A stretch of 24,486 nt of DNA, from NCBI GenBank assembly GCA_016800925.1, contig JABCPU010000837.1, positions 1 through 24,486 of the forward strand. The letters are read 5' to 3'. The translations under genes were made by a program, and so were the position numbers. Shown here in pieces: positions 19,442-24,486 of the stretch (positions within the stretch are counted from its first letter, which is position 1; every line of letters starts with the position of its first letter). Source of the DNA: Suillus spraguei. Lineage: Eukaryota > Basidiomycota > Agaricomycetes > Boletales > Suillaceae. The notes beneath the pieces were generated by a model that was given only the letters and a program-made list of their open reading frames with translations, ran no database searches and was not told where the DNA came from.

Positions 19442-20896
19442 ATGTCTTTCCCCACTGCTTACATCACCCCTGTCACTGTTGCCAACAATGACTCCGACTC
19501 CGACGCAGAAAACTACGGAACCCTTACCACTGAAATCGACAACACTTCCTACATTGAAGCCGCCCTTCTATGTGAAGGACACGCCCTCGAGATCGAAAGG
19601 ATCCTCACTGAAAGAGGCGCCTTCCCCGCTCTACTCCTCATCAACATCATTCGCACCACAGCCCTTATCGAAACCACTGCCAATGACATCACAGAAGTCA
19701 TGTTCCGCCACCGCCTCCTTCATCTTCAAAAACACATTCATTCTTACGCTATGCTGTTGTTTCCCAATTCTTTTTAAAGCGATGTTGAAGAAGCTATTCA
19801 CATCGTGGCCGAACGTCGAGCAGGTGTTGCTCAACCTCCCTCTCCGCAGGAAGATACGCCACTTCCTATTCCAGCACCCTCTTCTTCATGCATGTATTCT
19901 AGTGTTGACGCCCTTGCTGGCTTATGCACTGCTGTCCAGGAGATTGGTCAGCTCACCAACGCAGTTGTCGAAACAATCCAGCAATCAGTCGCTGAAACCA
20001 GAGCGGCCAGAAACTTAGTCGAAGAAGCCATCACTGATCTGCAACAAACACAAGCTGAACTTGCCTCTCCACGAACCCCATCTCCCATCGTACAACCAAC
20101 CTCATTGTCCCACGATCATCCTGCTTGGCTATATGAGCCTTGTACAGAAGAACAGTGTGAAGCTGCAAAAAGGTTAGGAATTCCTGTTGCTGAATTAATA
20201 GTACTCGGCCCTCGACTTTGCGATCTTCACATTCACCCTCCCATGTCCATTCCGTCATCATTTGGTCCAATGGATCCTGTCTCGCCAGTCCTAGTAAAAG
20301 ACTTTGGCATAACCTCCCCATCTTCCTCTAATGAACTTCTTGTGGTTGCCGAACGAGGAACTACTCCTGATCTCCCAGCATCAGCATATGCTCTTTCCCC
20401 TGATCAACAAGCGCAGCTCAGACACAATAACACTCTTGCCTTGAAACGCATGAGACGGAATAAGGGGAAGAAGCGCGCCAGATCCACTAGTCCTAAACCC
20501 ATCATTTCACTGTCACCATTATGCAAATCCATCTCTAATCCCGACGAAAACATGAAATGTCGCGTCTGTGGATTACTTGGGCATCGTCAAAAGAACTGTG
20601 CGGAATACCAGTGCAAAGTTTGCAGATACTGGTCGCCTACCCATCTATCCATTTATTGTCCTCGACGAGTTGGAACTACTCCCTTTACGTTAACTTGGAA
20701 GGACGATGGATTCTACGATGCACTTCGTTCTTGGGAACGACAGCTTGACAATGAACGACTTCAAGCAGAGAAAAGGAGGGACTCTAAACAACGCGCAGGT
20801 GTTGAAGAAGCTGCGTATATGAGAAGTGGATCATTTGCTGATGAAGACTATGACTATAGTGATGACCCTGTTTACTATGCGAACCAGGATGAGTAA
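19442..20896 (+). pseudogene. Gypsy-1 ORF3, copy 2: extra protein with two tandem zinc knuckles
   Basis: A 485-codon frame between integrase and 3' LTR, broken only by TAA 19775-19777. It starts at ATG 19442, 48 nt after the pol stop and in the same frame as pol. Parts visible: acidic N-terminus (D-S-D-S-D-A-E), helical segments with heptad-like spacing (about 19920-20060, E-I-G-Q-L-T and V-E-E-A-I-T-D-L-Q-Q), a Pro/Ser-rich region, a basic nuclear-signal-like K-R-M-R-R-N-K-G-K-K-R-A-R (about 20443-20481), knuckles at 20558-20659 with CX2CX4HX4C-X3-CX2CX6HX4C, and an acidic tail. No signal peptide or transmembrane segment is seen. I do not recognise it as a described family. A nucleic-acid-binding accessory or second Gag-like protein is an inference. 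Confidence 0.8.
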
Positions 20897-20915
20897 AGTC
20901 GGTGACTTTACGTGT

Positions 20916-20928
20916 AAAAAGGGGGTAA
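20916..20928 (+). other. Polypurine tract of Gypsy-1 copy 2
   Basis: AAAAAGGGGG then TAA directly before the 3' LTR, the plus-strand primer for reverse transcription. The same arrangement occurs in copy 1. Confidence 0.82.
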
Positions 20929-21402
20929 TGTTGCAGTTGTACGTGCCCCTATTCATTTTCTCTTTGTTTCCTTACTTGTATATCATGTCACATGACTCTG
21001 ACTCATATGCTCAATGCATCTGTACTATAGTTGCCTTCCTTATTTGGATACACACTTACTTTCCCACGCCCCTCTTGGTCCGTGCGCACATATTGGTCTA
21101 TTTAAGCATGTTGTACTTGTAGTAAATTCTTTACTTTAATCTTACTGGGTTTTACCTGGAATCTCCTTCGCTTAGGTCTCCAACCTAAGTCGTCCTTGAA
21201 TCGTCTCTAAGTCTAAGCACTCCTTAGCCTTAGTCTCTATTCTCGAAGAACTCTCAGACTTGTCTCTGAGGCCGAACCCTTGATCGTACTCGGAACACAT
21301 TCCTTGTACTTTCACCTTGTCCTCTTCTGGACATTGTAGAACTTCCCAGCAGACCGACTGTGTCTTTTCACTGTCGCTGGTGATGCCACCCCAGTCGTAA
21401 CA
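20929..21402 (+). repeat. 3' LTR of Gypsy-1 copy 2 (474 bp)
   Basis: Begins TGTTGCAG and ends GTAACA. It aligns end to end with 12167-12641 with about 9 substitutions, 8 of them transitions, and one single-base deletion. The TATA box is at 21099-21106. Confidence 0.95.
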
Positions 21403-21407
21403 AGTTC

Positions 21408-21622
21408 CAGTGGCATCATCACTGACCACGGCAACTTACCGCTGACCACGATGCTTCATTTGCACATAAGTTTGACTTGAACTTGACCATACTAATAGGC
21501 ATCCCCCATTAGGGTCGAATGCTCTTGTTCTCACAAGTGAAGCAGACTAGATGGAGCACAAGACTCACATACTAACTTAGGAGGTAGTTTATCTACAGCC
21601 CAGGTTAGGCTGTATCTTTACA
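21408..21622 (+). repeat. Right part of solo LTR C
   Basis: Continues LTR C after the Gypsy-1 insertion and ends TATCTTTACA, giving inverted termini TGTAA and TTACA with the start at 11431. It is followed by CCAG (21623-21626), matching CCGG at the left except for one CpG-type change. The reverse complement aligns with 4536-4750. Confidence 0.8.
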
Positions 21623-21626
21623 CCAG

Positions 21627-22073
21627 TACTTACTTTTCCCTCTATGGTACACATGGTACTTAGGAATTGTCACCACCACTCTCTATAACAGAATAAAGTC
21701 TTTCGCTGAAGTTGCCATCTTTGAAGAATCTCCTTACTGCTGCATGCACCACCACTGTTTTCTGCTTTCCCATGCTTCACCACCTGTTTTACTGCCGCTT
21801 TCCCATGCCTTACCACAGTTTTACCACTTTCTCTACCGCTTGTCTACTGCTTTCCTGTGCTTACTGCTAGTATTACCGCTAGTTTCCCATGGAGCAGAGG
21901 TCACCCTTAGCATCTCGCTACTGCTAGGTATTCTCAAACTATACTAACTTAGCATTCCCTTTAGGGTCAAACATTCTTGCCTAGCAAGTGAATCAGACTA
22001 GATGGAGTGCAAGACTCTCATACTAGCTTAGGCCATGGTTTATCTACAGCCCAGGCTAGATTGTATCTTTACA
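21627..22073 (+). repeat. Right part of solo LTR X
   Basis: Homologous to 6810-7338 of LTR Y, including the ACCGCTT-type repeats, and ends TATCTTTACA. It is followed by CCAG (22074-22077), pairing with CTGG at 11061-11064; both derive from CCGG by single CpG transitions. With the left part, the LTR is about 813 bp. Confidence 0.78.
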
Positions 22074-22077
22074 CCAG

Positions 22078-22387
22078 CATGCTAGTCTTAGTGTGCAATT
22101 CCAAGATCAAGTATGAGCTGAGTCGAAAGATGAAGCCACAGTACCTTGGTCCTATGGTAGTAGTGCGTTGTGCCAACAGCAGCTCATACTGGCTAGCCAA
22201 GCTTGATGGCAGCATATTTAAACTGCATTACACAGTGTTTTGCTTAATCCCTTATCACCCGCATACTGATAATAAACTTTCAGTTACTAGTGTCACCGGC
22301 CTAGATGAAGAAGCATTGGATTCATTGGCAGGAGAAGATGACAAAGAGTTGGCAGATGAAGATATTGGCTTCAGTGCCGATGCTTAA
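22078..22387 (+). pseudogene. Gypsy-2 integrase C-terminal domain and pol end
   Basis: Frame 2 reads M-L-V-L-V-C-N-S-K-I then R-K-M-K-P-Q-Y-L-G-P-M-V-V, the SH3-like C-terminal fold of integrase in this Gypsy group, followed by an acidic tail (D-E-E-A-L-D, D-D-K-E-L-A-D-E-D) to TAA 22385-22387. It joins in frame to A-P-G at 11062 once LTR X is removed. The ATG-led ORF from 22007 begins inside LTR X and is not the real start. Confidence 0.85.
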
Positions 22388-22592
22388 CCACACCCCTTAC
22401 CATCCCATACTGTGACTACTGACACTCATTATCATATCACCACTCCCTAATATCATGCACTCTTAAGAAAAACCTAAAAACACAAAAACAAAAACCACTC
22501 AGTACAATAGTCTCAGTTTTACCCCGGGTTTCAACTAGTGTCTCAGTTTCTTTTTATCAAAGTTTCTGCTCTCTAGATCTTACTTACTTACA
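22388..22592. other. Non-coding stretch after Gypsy-2 pol
   Basis: Pyrimidine-rich and A-rich sequence with no ORF of note, including an A-rich run near 22465-22495. It could be the 3' untranslated part of Gypsy-2, but I see no polypurine tract followed by a TG start that would mark its 3' LTR. Confidence 0.4.
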
Positions 22593-23424
22593 CTACGTGC
22601 CCTCAGCGTACAGACTTTCCAACTTGGTCTTATGTTCTAAGAACAAGTTAAAAAGGTTAGAAGTTAGACATGCAAAGAACTTACGAAAAAAGTATCTGGA
22701 CTAGATGCAACCAGTTTTCAGCTTGCAGCACAGCCAACAGTTGTACCCATGCTTGCAAGAGCAGAGAATCTTTTGGCAAGCGCATCATTTGCATGGTTTC
22801 GAGTACACAATGTCACCAGGTCTCTTACCAACCCTTGGGTGCAGCTTTGGACGCTAGAAATAGCGCATAACTAAAGGCAAGTAAAAGAGAGATAATGAGA
22901 GCTTACCTGAGTCCTCTCAACTGACACTGAAGGCACCACTGTACCCTCCACATCACTGCTGGTAACCTCCTCCATTGGCATGTCTGCAACAGCAACTTCC
23001 TTCTCCTTACCCTTCTCATTAGTGGCAGTGGCTAGTCTCTCTTGCTCATGCTTATTTATTTTGGCAAGCAGAGTTATGCAAACCTGCTCAGTGAACCACT
23101 TGTGCATCTTACTGGCTTCCTGTCCTGCAGTGTTCTCTGCTGGCAACAAGAGTAGCGCCAGGTTTTAGGTCTTCCCATCCAAACAACACTTTGACATCAC
23201 ATTCTATACTGCAGAGATGAATAAAGATAGAGCACCCCTTTAAAGTTGCTCACTGTAGCAAGAGTCCACTTGTTCATCCACTGCCTCTTCTCTTCTGCTA
23301 AGTCCTCATGGTCATCAGGAATGCACTTGGTCAGCGCCTCAATCTTCATGTGCAAAGCCACAAACTTCTCAATCAAGAGGACAGCCTCAGGGCTAATGTC
23401 GGAACCAAAGTCAAAGGGAGACAT
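22593..23424 (-). pseudogene. Degenerate four-exon gene for a Cys-rich protein
   Basis: Minus strand. Exon 1 is 23424-23254 (ATG, M-S-P-F-D-F-G-S-D). Intron 1, 50 nt, runs from GTGAGC to TATAG. Exon 2 is 23203-22907. Intron 2, 53 nt, runs from GTAAGC to TTCTAG. Exon 3 is 22853-22685. Intron 3, 48 nt, runs from GTAAGT through a CTAAC branch-like motif to CTTAG. Exon 4 is 22636-22593, ending TAG. All joins keep the frame. Exon 2 is Lys/Glu-rich and acidic. Exon 3 has a Cys cluster (22707-22793) with nine Cys, including C-A-C-Q-K-I-L-C-S-C and C-W-L-C-C. In-frame stops: TAA 23165-23167, TGA 22785-22787 and TAG 22701-22703. The cluster recalls Cys-rich domains of multicopy agaricomycete proteins of unknown role; I give no function. 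Confidence 0.6.
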
Positions 23425-23678
23425 GCTGTAGCTACAGCAAAGCAAGGTACATAGACACACCAGTCATTTATAGAGCTCACCAATCATAACTGCCACATAA
23501 CACATGTCATGTCCATCATTATCCCCTTCCCATGTTACCATGAGTTCACCGCCAATCACAATTCAATAACCACCACTTACCATGCATCATGCCATGCACT
23601 TGCACTAATTGCAGAACACTAAGTCTTACTTACAGTATGTTTGACTGGGGACAGTCAATATTCAAAGTGCCCAGTGGA
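23425..23678. other. Unassigned sequence between Cys-rich gene and LTR W
   Basis: No ORF or repeat copy recognised. On the minus strand there are donor-like GTAAGT sequences (about 23572-23582 and 23625-23635), so an additional 5' exon of the Cys-rich gene could lie here, but I could not build one. Confidence 0.35.
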
Positions 23679-24283
23679 TGTAGCAAACAAAGTCACGCCA
23701 ACCATAAAATCCCATTTTCGATAAGCATCTCATTACCATCTATGGCGGCTACCAAGTAACTCCCTTCTAGCAAGCACAGAGCCTTTTCGTTCACTAGGGT
23801 GGAACTGTTCCTACTCTGTGGACCCTTTACCCCTTACTGATCTCGTGCCAATGCCCTCATGTCCTGTCCTATTCTGTCTAGATCCATTAGTGCATAGCTA
23901 ATTTGTTTCTGCCATTACTAAACCTAAGGCAGGATTTACATTATATCTCAAGAGGCCACTACATGCTGTGTGCCTCTTTGCTAATATCTCATTTATTTCT
24001 ATTTTGCTACCAGACTCACCTATACAACCTGTACGCACATGAAATATGTTAAAAGGAAAAGGACTCATCATACATACCATTACCATTACTTTCTGTTACA
24101 TCCCATCTCTTGGACTTGGTATCAGAACACTCGGTAGTAGAAATCCAACATCTTTGAACTTTACTCTGTTCAAACTTGCCCATTGATTTAACCGCTCAAA
24201 GTACCGCACTACTTTTGACTTCTTTGCTCATAACTGGACTGCAGTCAGTGATCTTGCTGGGTCGCTCCCTCTTTTATCACCTC
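23679..24283 (+). repeat. LTR W, partial copy of the LTR-3 family
   Basis: Begins TGTAGCAAACA and aligns with LTR X (11065-11410) over its first 370 bp and with LTR C (about 11870-12100) after that. The 3' end is not reached: the similarity fades near 24284 and the window ends at 24486. Confidence 0.65.
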
Positions 24284-24486
24284 TGTCACAACCCACAAAC
24301 GAATTAACGCAAGGGCAGAGACTAGGACTCAAACAAAGGTTATCACAAGAAAAGAGGTAGGAGCAAGGACGTCTTGGATTGCTACTATGTAGATACAAGA
24401 GGTTTGAACTAAAGAACTACTACAACAAAACTAGCTAACTATATACACATATTGAAACTGAGATATAAACTGAGTTTGAAACTACT
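24284..24486 (+). repeat. Possible start of another LTR
   Basis: TGTCACAACCCAC opens a stretch unlike the other LTR-3 copies and continues to the window end with no ORF. The TGTCAC start suggests an LTR inserted in LTR W, but only about 200 bp are visible and no partner end or duplication can be checked. Confidence 0.3.

Larger units (their letters stand above)
12167..21402 (+). mobile_element. Gypsy-1 copy 2, full-length Ty3/Gypsy chromovirus
   Basis: A complete 9236-bp element including a 1.6-kb insertion. Parts in order: 5' LTR, self-priming site, gag, frameshift site, protease, RT, RNase H, integrase, chromodomain, ORF3, polypurine tract and 3' LTR. The two LTRs differ at about 9 of 475 positions plus one indel by hand alignment, roughly 2 percent, so the insertion is fairly recent. 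Gag, pol and ORF3 all carry inactivating changes, so it is not autonomous as sequenced. Confidence 0.95.
12162..21407. repeat. Target-site duplication AGTTC around Gypsy-1 copy 2
   Basis: Identical 5-bp direct repeats AGTTC at 12162-12166 and 21403-21407 border the element exactly at its TGTTACA and TAACA ends. Joining the flanks gives LTR sequence collinear with copy A near 4745-4760, which shows the insertion was into LTR C. Confidence 0.95.
5969..22387 (+). mobile_element. Gypsy-2, old Ty3/Gypsy element, split by nested insertions
   Basis: The segments 5969-6412, 7339-10258, 10992-11064 and 22078-22387 join in order to give gag end, protease, RT, start of RNase H and integrase of one element. 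The protein family is the basidiomycete Gypsy group with an LPMG motif and F-I-D-D-I in the RT. The 5' LTR and most of gag lie off-window or are lost, and no 3' LTR is recognised after 22387. Many stop codons and strong CpG depletion mark it as much older than Gypsy-1. Confidence 0.85.

Noticed and set aside
24115..24135. TTGGTATCAGAAC after TGTTACA, resembling an LTR end followed by an initiator-tRNA primer site.
   Set aside because: The flanking sequence aligns through this point with the interior of LTR C, so it is inside LTR W and not at an LTR end.
1..24486. CRISPR array, tRNA, rRNA, bacterial operon or defence system.
   Set aside because: No regularly spaced identical repeats, no tRNA box pair or rRNA-like sequence, and coding content is fungal retrotransposon.

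Overview
The window is a block of nested LTR retrotransposons from a fungal genome, most likely an agaricomycete (mushroom-forming basidiomycete). The reasons are the Ty3/Gypsy protein families present, the very short (48-53 nt) GT-AG introns in the only non-transposon gene seen, and the absence of bacterial gene organisation. I found no intact host gene, no tRNA or rRNA and no CRISPR array. Nearly every base can be assigned to a transposon or transposon fragment.

The oldest layer is a decayed Ty3/Gypsy element, called Gypsy-2 here (5969-22387 in pieces). It retains the end of gag with a zinc knuckle, protease, reverse transcriptase (RT), the start of RNase H and parts of integrase. Five insertions have split it. 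At its left edge are two solo LTRs on the minus strand (A inserted in B) and the 3' part of a second element, Gypsy-1 copy 1 (1-4528). Solo LTR Y (6413-7338) sits in its gag region. A 733-bp insertion (10259-10991) and solo LTR X (11065-22073) sit in its integrase. Deleting each insert plus one copy of its flanking duplication restores the host reading frame in every case I checked.

Solo LTR X is split by solo LTR C (11431-21622). C is split by a full-length Gypsy-1 element, copy 2 (12167-21402, 5-bp duplication AGTTC). Copy 2 is split in pol by a 1.6-kb non-coding insertion, Z (16226-17822). Five levels of nesting are therefore readable. CpG content agrees with the order: the old host layer is strongly CpG-depleted, while Gypsy-1 copy 2 is not.

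Gypsy-1 is a chromovirus (integrase followed by a chromodomain). The layout of copy 2 is 5' LTR with TATA box, a self-priming type primer site, gag, a candidate -1 frameshift signal, protease-RT-RNase H-integrase-chromodomain, an extra ORF (ORF3) with two tandem zinc knuckles, polypurine tract and 3' LTR. Both copies carry point, frameshift or insertion damage in pol, so neither looks autonomous.

The right edge (22388-24486) holds a degenerate four-exon, cysteine-rich gene on the minus strand, another LTR of the A/B/C/X/Y family and possibly the start of one more LTR.

The observations most worth checking are: the same GGATTTT slippery site before a TGA at the gag/pol boundary of two different families; ORF3 with its invariant double-knuckle spacing; the CCG(G/C) target duplications of the solo LTR family; and the 11-nt self-priming complementarity.
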